Assembly: GCA_937902125.1 (NCBI GenBank)
Contig: CALDIB010000033.1
Location: 1 to 20,322 of the forward strand
Length of the DNA: 20,322 nucleotides
Reading direction: 5' to 3'
Source: an uncultured Treponema sp.
GTDB lineage: Bacteria > Spirochaetota > Spirochaetia > Treponematales > Treponemataceae
Made by a program: the position numbers and the translations under genes. Below are positions 1 to 7,808 of this stretch, piece by piece. How positions within the stretch are numbered: position 1 is the first letter of the stretch; each line of letters opens with the position of its first letter. The notes under the pieces were generated by a model, which was not told the origin of the DNA, did not search any database, and saw only the letters and a list, made by a program, of their open reading frames with translations.

Positions 1-30
1 CATGTTCTGTTCAAAACTTCTTACTCTCAT
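1..30 (-). CDS. 5' end of a divergent gene running off the left edge
   Basis: Only the first ten codons are inside the window, read leftward from ATG at 30-28 as MRVRSFEQNM. The start is well supported: on the minus strand an AGGAGG ribosome site lies seven bases before the ATG, and a consensus-like promoter lies further upstream. Ten residues are too few for a function. The gene is transcribed away from the phosphorothioation operon, so it could be an unrelated neighbour or a regulator of the cluster; nothing visible decides between these. Confidence 0.7.
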   Translation of the reverse strand, partial: MRVRSFEQNM

Positions 31-59
31 AAAACAACCTCCTCACAAATTCTCGTCTT

Positions 60-88
60 ATTATAGCACATTTTACGAATTTTGTGAA
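60..88 (-). promoter_or_regulatory. Strong sigma-70-type promoter for the divergent gene
   Basis: On the minus strand, TTCACA (88-83) and TATAAT (65-60) are separated by exactly 17 bases. A TG one base upstream of the -10 box gives an extended -10 (TGCTATAAT). It precedes the AGGAGG and ATG of the leftward gene. Its -35 box lies close to the beginning of the sspD-like reading frame, so the two divergent units share a very compact control region. I see no equally good promoter pointing right. Confidence 0.7.
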
Positions 89-91
89 TAA

Positions 92-169
92 CGCGGGAAA
101 TATGCCGCAAAAAACGTTCGTTTTTTCGCACACATTTACTATTGCTCTGGCTGCGACGCGCCGGTAATC
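92..169 (+). other. Upstream coding extension of the sspD-like gene, without a conventional start codon
   Basis: The sspD reading frame is open from 92 (stop at 89-91) and encodes the first knuckle of a zinc ribbon, CSGC (codons at 143-154). This matches the second knuckle, CPLC, at 212-223. The extension is therefore almost certainly translated, yet the frame has no ATG, GTG or TTG before 170. An ATG at 102 in another frame gives MPQKTFVF and would join the sspD frame if the T run at 121-126 had one more T. The alternative is a rare ATT start at 134. Either a frameshift, a sequence error or a non-canonical start must explain it. Confidence 0.6.
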
Positions 170-1807
170 TTGAGCGTAGACCAAGACGGCTCTCTTGTCG
201 CGCCGCAAGAATGTCCTTTGTGCAAAGGAACGGTCTCTTACCTTTCTACCGATCTTAGGCCGGTGTTTCCGGAAGAAAAGCTTTTGATTAGTCTTTTGTT
301 CAACCTTCCCAAAGAAGAAACGCTAGAAAGGTCCGTTTGGGCAAGCAATTCCACATATTTTATAAACGGAAAAAAGCGCCAGCTTTCTATAAAAATGCTG
401 CGCGAGGCGGACAGCGCGGCGATGGCGCAAGGACTTGACGAAAACAAAAATCTTGTCGCGCGCCAAAGCGCGTCCTACAAGCTCTTTGAAAAGCAAGCGG
501 AGGCTTTTGTCTTGGCCAACAAGAGCCGGCTTGACTTTATAAAAAATGAAGGAATCGAGTTTGTTCAAAAGCAGGCGGAACGTTTTGGCGAAGAGCAGAT
601 GGTCCTTTCTTTTAGCGGCGGAAAAGATTCCACGGCCAGCGCTGACTTGGTCATAAAGGCGCTTTCCAACGCGGGGCTGACCCATCTTTTTGGCGACACC
701 ACGCTGGAATTTCCGCAGACTTATGAATACGCAGAGCGCTACAGAAAAAGCCACAATTTTTGCGAATTTAAAATCGCGAAAAACACAGACCAAGATTTTA
801 TGAAAGTTTGCGAGGACATAGGGCCGCCCGCCCGCATGATGAGGTGGTGCTGCTCCATGTTCAAGACAGGCCCCATCACCCGAGTCTTGAACCGAAAATA
901 CGGCAATATGCAGATACTCACCTTTTACGGAATCCGCGCGGCTGAAAGCGCCGCCCGAAAAAAATACGAGGAAGTTAGCGAAAACACCGAGTCGGTGAAA
1001 ATCCAAAAGCAAACTGTCGCAAGCCCAATTTTTTATTGGAAGGACATAGACGTGTGGCTTTACCTTCTTGGCGAAAAAGTGGATTTTAACGACGCTTACC
1101 GTTTGGGCTACGACCGCGTCGGCTGCTGGTGCTGCCCCAACAACAACACTCGCGCCCAGTTTTTAAGCTCAATCTACATGAAAGACCGCAGCCAAAAATG
1201 GCGGGCGTTTCTTGTGGATTTCGCCCGCTCAATTGGAAAGTCGGACGCGCAAGAGTATGTGGACTCCGGCAAGTGGAAGGCCAGGCAGGGCGGAAACGGA
1301 CTTGCTTCTAGCGGCGACGTGAAGCTAAAGTTTACGGCCTGTACTTCCGAAGAGCGCGCGAAAATTTATTCTCTTACCCACGGCTTTGACGATTCATTTT
1401 TGAACATGTTCGTTCCCTTTGGAAAAATCTCCAAAGAAATGGGCCGCCGTTTGATTCACGAAACTTTGGTCTTGGATCCAAAGTCAAACGTCCCGATTAT
1501 TGCCATTCAGCCTTTCAACCAGGACGGCTTTGAACACGCGGTCAAAATAAAAACTATGAGCGCAAAAGACCACGAGGCTTTGCAAAGAAGAATCGGATAC
1601 CAGGTGAAAAAATTCAACGCCTGCAGAAAGTGCCTTAAATGCGAAAGCGTTTGCAAGCAAGGCGCGATTACAATCGCCGGCGGCGAATATTATATAAATC
1701 CAGAAAAATGCGTTCACTGCAAGATGTGCGTTACAGAAAAATATCTTACAGGCGGCTGCATGATGGACAAATATCTAAGGACAAAGGGCGGCAAAAATGA
1801 AATATAG
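170..1807 (+). CDS. sspD: DndC/SspD-like PP-loop sulfurtransferase (PAPS-reductase family) with zinc ribbon and ferredoxin domain
   Basis: Predicted enzyme of DNA phosphorothioation: it would use ATP to activate the DNA backbone and transfer sulfur supplied by a cysteine desulfurase. Counting from TTG 170, the PP-loop SGGKDS is at 149-154, as in PAPS reductase and DndC. Cysteine motifs RWCC (C227, C228) and GCWCCPNN (C319, C321, C322) are suited to an iron-sulfur cluster. A C-terminal bacterial ferredoxin segment has C485, C488, C491, C495 and C514, C517, C520, C530, predicting two 4Fe-4S clusters. The N-terminus holds the CPLC half of a zinc ribbon whose other half lies upstream of 170, so the true start is further left; 170 is only the first conventional start in frame. 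It overlaps the next gene by 11 bases. The family call is firm. The sspD name rests on the neighbours; DndC is the alternative label. Confidence 0.85.
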   Translation: MSVDQDGSLVAPQECPLCKGTVSYLSTDLRPVFPEEKLLISLLFNLPKEETLERSVWASNSTYFINGKKRQLSIKMLREADSAAMAQGLDENKNLVARQSASYKLFEKQAEAFVLANKSRLDFIKNEGIEFVQKQAERFGEEQMVLSFSGGKDSTASADLVIKALSNAGLTHLFGDTTLEFPQTYEYAERYRKSHNFCEFKIAKNTDQDFMKVCEDIGPPARMMRWCCSMFKTGPITRVLNRKYGNMQILTFYGIRAAESAARKKYEEVSENTESVKIQKQTVASPIFYWKDIDVWLYLLGEKVDFNDAYRLGYDRVGCWCCPNNNTRAQFLSSIYMKDRSQKWRAFLVDFARSIGKSDAQEYVDSGKWKARQGGNGLASSGDVKLKFTACTSEERAKIYSLTHGFDDSFLNMFVPFGKISKEMGRRLIHETLVLDPKSNVPIIAIQPFNQDGFEHAVKIKTMSAKDHEALQRRIGYQVKKFNACRKCLKCESVCKQGAITIAGGEYYINPEKCVHCKMCVTEKYLTGGCMMDKYLRTKGGKNEI

Positions 1808-2771
1808 CGGACACGAATCTTTTAGCGTAAGAAAAAACTGGCTTCAAAAGGGCATTCAAAACATAGAGTCTTTTAAAAAGTCTGGAAAAGAAGGCGAGCT
1901 TGAAGCGATGGACCGTCTGGGCCTTGGGCGCAACATGGTCAAATCCCTTAGGTTTTGGCTAAAGGCATGCGGCGTCACAAACGACGAGCCAAAAAAGAAA
2001 ATCTTTGAGCTCTCTCCTTTGGGAAAGATTGTAAGCGAGAACGATCCCTATATTCAGGAGAGCGGAACGCTTTGCCTTTTGCATTACAACCTTGCCTCAA
2101 ACAAAGAAAGCGCGACAAGCTGGTACTTTTTGTTCAACGAATTTAACATGACAGAATTTTCAGAAGAGGACTTTTGCCGCGCGCTTGAAAAATGGGACGA
2201 AATGAACGGCGACAAAAAAGCCGCGTTTTCTAGCTTTCAAAAAGATTTTGACTGCATCCGCCACACTTACATTGGCCGCTCAAGGCGCGCCATGGATTTG
2301 GAAGAAGATCCTGAAAGCAACATGGACTCTCCTTTTTCTGAGCTAAGGCTTTTAGAGCAGAACGAAAAAGGGGAGATAAAAAAGACCTGCCCTTTAAAAA
2401 ACGCGATTTCGCCGCTTGTCTTATACGCCATTATTTTAAAAATGATTGAAAAAAATTGTGAAGAAAAAAGCGAGGAAAACTTGCCTTATGAAAAAGCAAA
2501 GGGCGGAAGCAAGGCGGCAAAAGCGGAACAAGAGGCAAAAAGCTTTTGGCAGGCGGAAATAAAGCTTTCTTCGCTTTTAAACGGAAAATACAGTCCGGGA
2601 AAAGCCTTTAACATGGATTCAATTTTACTGATGAACATTCTTGGCGAGTTGGAAAACAAAAATTGCTTGCAGATTGTAAGGACTGCGGGGCTTGATGTTG
2701 TCCGCCTAAAAAAGCGGACGACTTATGAAGAATGCGTAAAAGAGTATTACGGAGAATTTGAAAATGAATGA
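1797..2771 (+). CDS. sspB: DUF4007 family protein, SspB-like
   Basis: A 324-residue protein opening with YSGHESFSVRKNWLQKG, which fits the DUF4007 N-terminal pattern (HExF-x2-R-x2-WL-x-KG). It continues with LGLGRNMVKSLRFWLKACGV, the conserved central helix-turn-helix-like block. DUF4007 proteins sit beside PAPS-reductase-like genes. In the Ssp system the DUF4007 protein SspB is reported to nick DNA so that sulfur can enter one strand. I see no classical nuclease motif here, so that role comes from family and context. The acidic, lysine-rich stretch near residues 220-250 looks flexible. It overlaps the upstream gene by 11 bases and the downstream gene by 8, which implies translational coupling. 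Confidence 0.8.
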   Translation: MKYSGHESFSVRKNWLQKGIQNIESFKKSGKEGELEAMDRLGLGRNMVKSLRFWLKACGVTNDEPKKKIFELSPLGKIVSENDPYIQESGTLCLLHYNLASNKESATSWYFLFNEFNMTEFSEEDFCRALEKWDEMNGDKKAAFSSFQKDFDCIRHTYIGRSRRAMDLEEDPESNMDSPFSELRLLEQNEKGEIKKTCPLKNAISPLVLYAIILKMIEKNCEEKSEENLPYEKAKGGSKAAKAEQEAKSFWQAEIKLSSLLNGKYSPGKAFNMDSILLMNILGELENKNCLQIVRTAGLDVVRLKKRTTYEECVKEYYGEFENE

Positions 2772-5700
2772 AGAAAAAAAGTTAATCAGCGTGTCAAAAA
2801 ATTTTCAAAGCTCGGTGAATATCGCTTACGATTTGCGCGACAAAAAGAAAGTCAGGGATTTTATTCCAACAAGAGAAAGCCTTGCCGTAATTGAAGAGCT
2901 GTTTGAAAGCGTCTTTGCTCCTTCTAGCAGCCGCGCGCGCATTTTGATTGGCGCTTACGGAAAGGGAAAAAGCCACATCGTTTTAGAAGCCTTGAACCTT
3001 CTGTTTGAAAAAGACAAAAAAATTTTTGGCCGACTTTTAGAAAAAATCAAGGAAGAAAATTTTGGCCTTTACGAAGACATTTCCAATTACCTTTTGAGCA
3101 AAAGAAAAATTCTTCCTGTAATAATAAGCGGCTCTTCTACAAGCTTGAGCCAGTCTTTTTTGCTGTCGCTGTATCAGACATTAAAGCAGAATGAACTTGA
3201 GCGCTTTATGCCGGACACCAATTTTATGGCCGCCGTAAAGACGATTCAAAAATGGAAGGAAGAGTATCCGCTTGCCTACAAGGCGCTAAAGGCGGAACTT
3301 GGCGTTCCTGTAAAAGATTTTGTTTCCCGCCTGAACGATTTTGACGACAAGAGCTACGAGCAGTTTGAAAAAATCTATCCAAAAATTACAAGCGGAAGCG
3401 TTTTTAATCCCTTTTCAAATTTTGACATTGTTGAGCTTTACGAAAACGTCAGCAAAAAACTAAGCGAATCAAAGGAAGGCTTTGAAGGCGTTTTTGTAGT
3501 GTACGATGAATTTTCTAAATATTTGGAAAGTTCAATTTCTAACGCGAGCATAAACGACATAAAGCTTCTTCAGGATTTTGCTGAAAAATGCTGCCGTTCA
3601 AGCGGCGCGGGAAACAAAAACCAGCTTCATTTGCTTTTGATTTCCCACAAAGAATTTTCTAATTACATCGACAACCTTCCAAAAGAAAAAGTTGACGGCT
3701 GGAAAGGAGTGAGCGAGCGCTTTAAGCGCGTCGTCTTAAATTCGGATTACAGCCAAGTTTACGAAGTCATTGGCGAAGTTATTCAAAAAGACAAAAACTT
3801 GTGGCCAAAATTTTACAAGGCCCACAAAACTGAATTTGAAAGCCGGAGTGAAACAAAGAGCGCGCAAAAACTTTTTTTCTGCAAAAAAGAAGAGTGTCAG
3901 AATGTCGCAAAAAACTGCTATCCGCTAAGCCCTTTTGCAAGTTACGTTCTTCCCCGATTGTCCGAAAAGATCGCCCAAAACGAAAGGACGATGTTCACGT
4001 TTTTGGCGGGAAACGAAAAACATTCGCTTGCTTCTGTCTTAGAAAAAAAAGGCTTTGAGCAGGACAAAGTTTCTTTTGTGGAGTGCGACGTTTTGTTTGA
4101 CTATTTTGAAGGCAGCTTAAGAAACGAAAGCTACTCAAGCCCCATAAAAAAGACTTATTCCAAGGCAAAAAAATGCCTTGAATCCCTTAAAGGCGAAAGC
4201 GGGCCAGGCAAAAAAATGCAAGAGAGGATAATAAAGACTGTCTGCCTGATTTATTGCCTTGAGCAATTTGAGCGCTTGAGCCCGACGGCAGAAACTTTGG
4301 CCGACATTTATTCTTATAAAAAAGACGATTGGAAAGTTGTCTCCGAGGCGATAGAAAGCCTTCAAAAAAAGAATCTTTTGTATTTAAGCCGTTCAAACGG
4401 ATTTTTGATTCTAAAAGAAAACTTAAGCCTTGATTTGTCGGAGCTTCTTCCAAACATAATTGAAAAAAGAAAACATAAAATCAGCGAGGTTCAAATTTTG
4501 AACGCGCTCAATCAGGAAAAATATCTTTATCCTGTAAAGTATAACATTCAGCGCGCGATGACCCGCTACTTTGACTTTAAATTTTTTTTCGCGAACAAAA
4601 ACGACTCTTTTATAAAATACGAAGAAGAAGAAAGCCTTTGCGTTGACGGCCTTGCAGTTGCCCTGCTTTTTGCCGGCGACGAGAGCGGCGAGAGTGAAAA
4701 AGAGCAAAAAGAAAAAATCGATTATGCAAGGCGGCTTTCTGAAAAATTAAAATTCGGCTGCCTGATTGTTAGAAAGACAAATGACTTTAAAAATATCGCA
4801 AGGCAACTGCGCGAGATAGATGCGATAGAGTTTTTAAAAACGACCAACGCGCAAGACAAAATTCTTTTAGATGAATTGGCTTTGATGCAAGAAGACCTTT
4901 TCGCTTCCGTTCAAAAATTCATTCAAGATTTTACGCATCCAGAAAACGAAAAAAGCCTTTACTTTTATTTAGGAAAAGAAAAAAAGCTCTACCGCCGCTC
5001 CCAATTAGACAGCCTTTTGTCGGAAATTTGCGAAAGCAATTTTACAAAAACGCCTGTGGTCAACAATGAAACGTTGAACAAAAACATTCTTTCCGGCGCG
5101 GCGGACAAAAGCAGAAGGCTTTTGATTGACGCAATCTTAAATTCTGACGCCGGCGATTTGGGAATTGAGGGAGGGCAAGAGCTTTCTTTTATGAGAAGCG
5201 CTCTTTGCGTTCCGGGCGTTTTGGATTTTAAAAAAGACCATAAATTTTTTGACGCCGCAAGCGAAAACCTTAAGGAAAATTTTAAAGGGCTTTTTTGCGA
5301 GATTGACGCTTTTATAAAAAAGGCGCAAAAAGAATCTCTTGAACTAGCAGGGCTTGTAAAACTTTTGAGCGACAAGAAAAACAAAATAGGCCTTAGGCGG
5401 GGCCTGATTCCAATTTATCTTTCGGTTTCTTTTTCTAAAATAAAAAGAAACGCGCTCATAAAAAACGAGGCGGGCGAGCTAGCCCTTGATTCAAAAACAT
5501 TGTGCGACCTTGCGGAAAATCCCGAGGGTTTTACTCTGCGCGTTGTCTCTTTTGACCAGCCTAAGGCGATTTACATAAAGGCCCTCTGCTCTATGTTTGA
5601 AGAACATTCTTTTGAAAAAAGCGTGGACCCAGAAAAAATCACTTACAGCCAGCTTGTGTCCCTTATGCTTTCTTGGTACCGCTCGCTTCCAAAATATTCT

Positions 5701-6597
5701 CGCGAAAAAAAGATTGGCATGAAAAAAGAAAACGTCCGCTTTATGGGCGAGCTAAAAAACGCGCTTTCTAACAGCCAAAAATTTCTTTTTGAAATTCTTC
5801 CCGATGTTTTTGCAACGGATGATTTTGCCTTTGCCCTTGTCCAAAAATTGGAGGAGGCAAAAAGCGAGCGCGAACGGGCTTTAAACGGTTTGGAAGAAAC
5901 GCTTGCCTCCCTTACAAAAAGAATTTTTACGGAAAAAATTGAAGAATTTAAAGGCGCAGGAAAAAAGCGGACTTTTAAAGAATCTTCAAGCGCGGACGAA
6001 AGCCTTTGCGCGCTTTATCAAAAATACGCTTTTCTTTTGCAAAGCGGCGACGCGCAAATCATGAACCATAAATTTGAAAACGGCGCGGAAAGCGTTTTCG
6101 CGGTTTTTGAGCATTGCGGAGGAGACGAGCATAAAATCATCAACACGCTTTCTCCGGTTTTGACAGGCATTAACGCCGTGGATTGGAACGATTCCACGAT
6201 TGAGACTTTTGAAAGACGCCTTTGCGAATTTTTAGAAGCGCTAAGCGATTACGCAAAACGCGCTAGGGGCAGTAGCGGCGGCGAAGCCGTTCTGCAAAAG
6301 GAGCGAGAGCGACTGGAGCGGAATGAAGCGACAGCGGAACCGCGAATGACCCGACCCGAACAGAATGGCGAAAGCCAGGCTGTTCGGGAAGCGCCCAAAA
6401 TTCAAGACATAAACGAGCACAGAATTTTATTTGCGGGAAAAAACGAGAGCGTTCATTTTTCAAGAATCGAATGTTCAAAAAAAGCGCAAGGGTTGCAAAA
6501 AGAGCTTTTGAACATTTTAGACGAATACGGACAGTCTGTGACCAAAAGCGAAAAGCGCGAGGTTTTGATGAGCGTCTTAAAGGAGCTTTGCAAATGA
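2764..6597 (+). CDS. sspC: Large P-loop ATPase, SspC-like (BrxC/DndF-type ATP-binding fold)
   Basis: A 1277-residue cytoplasmic protein. The Walker A sequence GAYGKGKS is at residues 63-70, and a Walker B-like VVYDEF has its aspartate at 248. The GxxGxGKSH form near the N-terminus and the very long helical remainder are typical of the BrxC, PglY and SspC group. Between a PAPS-reductase/DUF4007 pair and a cysteine desulfurase it fits SspC, the ATPase of single-strand phosphorothioation. I prefer ATG 2764 to TTG 2758 because GGAG at 2751-2754 is then nine bases away; the first gives an 8-base overlap with sspB. Residues about 1167-1210 are encoded by a GC-rich inserted repeat with a strong hairpin, described separately. 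A conserved-looking C-terminal tail (about 1211-1277) follows it. BREX BrxC is the main alternative, but no BREX partner is present. Confidence 0.75.
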   Translation: MNEEKKLISVSKNFQSSVNIAYDLRDKKKVRDFIPTRESLAVIEELFESVFAPSSSRARILIGAYGKGKSHIVLEALNLLFEKDKKIFGRLLEKIKEENFGLYEDISNYLLSKRKILPVIISGSSTSLSQSFLLSLYQTLKQNELERFMPDTNFMAAVKTIQKWKEEYPLAYKALKAELGVPVKDFVSRLNDFDDKSYEQFEKIYPKITSGSVFNPFSNFDIVELYENVSKKLSESKEGFEGVFVVYDEFSKYLESSISNASINDIKLLQDFAEKCCRSSGAGNKNQLHLLLISHKEFSNYIDNLPKEKVDGWKGVSERFKRVVLNSDYSQVYEVIGEVIQKDKNLWPKFYKAHKTEFESRSETKSAQKLFFCKKEECQNVAKNCYPLSPFASYVLPRLSEKIAQNERTMFTFLAGNEKHSLASVLEKKGFEQDKVSFVECDVLFDYFEGSLRNESYSSPIKKTYSKAKKCLESLKGESGPGKKMQERIIKTVCLIYCLEQFERLSPTAETLADIYSYKKDDWKVVSEAIESLQKKNLLYLSRSNGFLILKENLSLDLSELLPNIIEKRKHKISEVQILNALNQEKYLYPVKYNIQRAMTRYFDFKFFFANKNDSFIKYEEEESLCVDGLAVALLFAGDESGESEKEQKEKIDYARRLSEKLKFGCLIVRKTNDFKNIARQLREIDAIEFLKTTNAQDKILLDELALMQEDLFASVQKFIQDFTHPENEKSLYFYLGKEKKLYRRSQLDSLLSEICESNFTKTPVVNNETLNKNILSGAADKSRRLLIDAILNSDAGDLGIEGGQELSFMRSALCVPGVLDFKKDHKFFDAASENLKENFKGLFCEIDAFIKKAQKESLELAGLVKLLSDKKNKIGLRRGLIPIYLSVSFSKIKRNALIKNEAGELALDSKTLCDLAENPEGFTLRVVSFDQPKAIYIKALCSMFEEHSFEKSVDPEKITYSQLVSLMLSWYRSLPKYSREKKIGMKKENVRFMGELKNALSNSQKFLFEILPDVFATDDFAFALVQKLEEAKSERERALNGLEETLASLTKRIFTEKIEEFKGAGKKRTFKESSSADESLCALYQKYAFLLQSGDAQIMNHKFENGAESVFAVFEHCGGDEHKIINTLSPVLTGINAVDWNDSTIETFERRLCEFLEALSDYAKRARGSSGGEAVLQKERERLERNEATAEPRMTRPEQNGESQAVREAPKIQDINEHRILFAGKNESVHFSRIECSKKAQGLQKELLNILDEYGQSVTKSEKREVLMSVLKELCK
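6262..6394 (+). repeat. GC-rich palindromic element inserted in frame in the sspC-like gene
   Basis: This stretch is much richer in G and C than the flanking coding DNA and encodes a charged, low-complexity segment of about 44 residues. It contains a perfect 9-bp inverted repeat, CCCGAACAG (6355-6363) and CTGTTCGGG (6380-6388). An inner TGGC-GAAA-GCCA hairpin (6366-6377) inside it has a GNRA tetraloop. The reading frame passes through without a stop and the protein resumes with normal composition. It resembles intergenic palindromic repeats that can invade coding regions, as in the Rickettsia palindromic elements. Edges are approximate and copy number elsewhere is unknown. Confidence 0.6.
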
Positions 6598-7808
6598 AAA
6601 CTTTTTATTTTGACAACGCGGCGACGACTTATCCAAAGCCTGCGGAAGTTTACGATTTTATGGACTTTTTTTACAGGGCTTATGGAGCGAACGCCGGGCG
6701 CGGCCAGTATAAAATTTCTTCCGCAACGAGCAAGCTGATTTTTGAGACGCGGGGCCTTGTAAAGTCTTTGCTTTTATGCCCCAACAAAGAGGTTGTCTTT
6801 GCGCCTAGCGCGACTGTCGCCATGAACATGCTGATTTTGGGAATCGAAAGGGCGCGGCAAAAAAGCGCGGAGGACACAAAAGCGATGACAGTCTATATTT
6901 CTCCCTTTGAGCATAACGCCGTGACTAGGACTCTTCATTCGCTAGAAAAAGATGCAAGGGCGAAAGTGAATGTTCTTCCGATACAAAAAGATTTTTCTTA
7001 CGATTTAGAAAAAATCGAGCTCCTCTTTGAAAAAGAAAAGCCAGACCTTTTAATATTGAGCCACGTGAGCAATGTGTGCGGCCTTGTCTGCCCCGTGGAA
7101 AAATTATGCGCTTTGGCAAAAAAGCGCGGCTCGCTTACGATTTTGGACATGGCGCAGTCGGCGGTTTTGCTTCCTTTGAACGTTGGAAGCGACGACTTTG
7201 ACTTTGCGGTTTTTGCAGGCCACAAAACGATGATGGGCCCTTTGGGCGTAAGCGGCTTTGCGGCAAATCCTAAGGCGCTTTTGCAAAAAGTTTTTCCAGT
7301 TCTTTTTGGCGGAACTGGAGTTGAAAGCGCAAAGCAGGACATGCCTTTTGATTTGCCCTCTCGCTTTGAAATGGGCAGCGTGAACATTCAGGCCATAGCG
7401 GGCTTGAACGCCGCTCTAAAATGGTGGTCGCGCGACGCGGACGCGATTAGGCAAAAAGAAAGGGGAAATCACAAAAGGCTTTTAGAGATTTTAAAAAAAT
7501 ATGATTTTTTGCATATTGCGGCCTTGCCCGCCGACGAGAGAATCGCGGATTCTTCTTGCGCCGCTTTTGACCCATGCGTCGGAGTTGTTTCTTGCGTCTT
7601 TGAAGGCTACAGCCCGGACGAAATTGGAAACGTTCTGGACGAAAAAAACGTCGCGGTCAGAACGGGCTTACAGTGCGCGCCGCTCGCCCACAAAACTCTT
7701 GGAACTTTTCCCGCGGGAACGGCGCGCTTTAGCGTTGGGGCGTTTACGAGCGACGAAGATTTTGCAGGATTGGAAGATGCGATGGAATGGATTAAGGAAA
7801 ATATATGA
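6594..7808 (+). CDS. sspA: SspA-like cysteine desulfurase (aminotransferase class V)
   Basis: PLP enzyme that removes sulfur from cysteine as a protein persulfide, here probably supplying the SspD-like enzyme. The 404-residue chain begins MKTFYFDNAATTYPKP, the usual NifS/SufS opening. The PLP lysine is K211 in GHKTMMGPLG, preceded by the DFAVFAGHK strand. The catalytic cysteine is C361 in RTGLQCAP, followed by the conserved C-terminal RFSVGAF. Both key residues are present and the length is normal. ATG 6594 has AAGGAG eight bases upstream and overlaps the sspC stop by four bases (ATGA); a longer frame from 6471 would overlap sspC heavily and is not supported. Its place inside the operon indicates a dedicated sulfur donor rather than the Fe-S or tRNA enzyme. 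DndA is an equivalent label. Confidence 0.9.
   Translation: MKTFYFDNAATTYPKPAEVYDFMDFFYRAYGANAGRGQYKISSATSKLIFETRGLVKSLLLCPNKEVVFAPSATVAMNMLILGIERARQKSAEDTKAMTVYISPFEHNAVTRTLHSLEKDARAKVNVLPIQKDFSYDLEKIELLFEKEKPDLLILSHVSNVCGLVCPVEKLCALAKKRGSLTILDMAQSAVLLPLNVGSDDFDFAVFAGHKTMMGPLGVSGFAANPKALLQKVFPVLFGGTGVESAKQDMPFDLPSRFEMGSVNIQAIAGLNAALKWWSRDADAIRQKERGNHKRLLEILKKYDFLHIAALPADERIADSSCAAFDPCVGVVSCVFEGYSPDEIGNVLDEKNVAVRTGLQCAPLAHKTLGTFPAGTARFSVGAFTSDEDFAGLEDAMEWIKENI

Noticed and set aside
323..1012. Open frame of 229 codons on the minus strand
   Set aside because: It lies wholly inside the sspD-like gene, lacks a ribosome site and any known motif, and its openness follows from the codon bias of the plus-strand gene.
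6471..6593. Longer start for the cysteine desulfurase
   Set aside because: The extension overlaps the sspC coding end and encodes nothing family-like, whereas ATG 6594 has an ideal ribosome site and the expected N-terminus.
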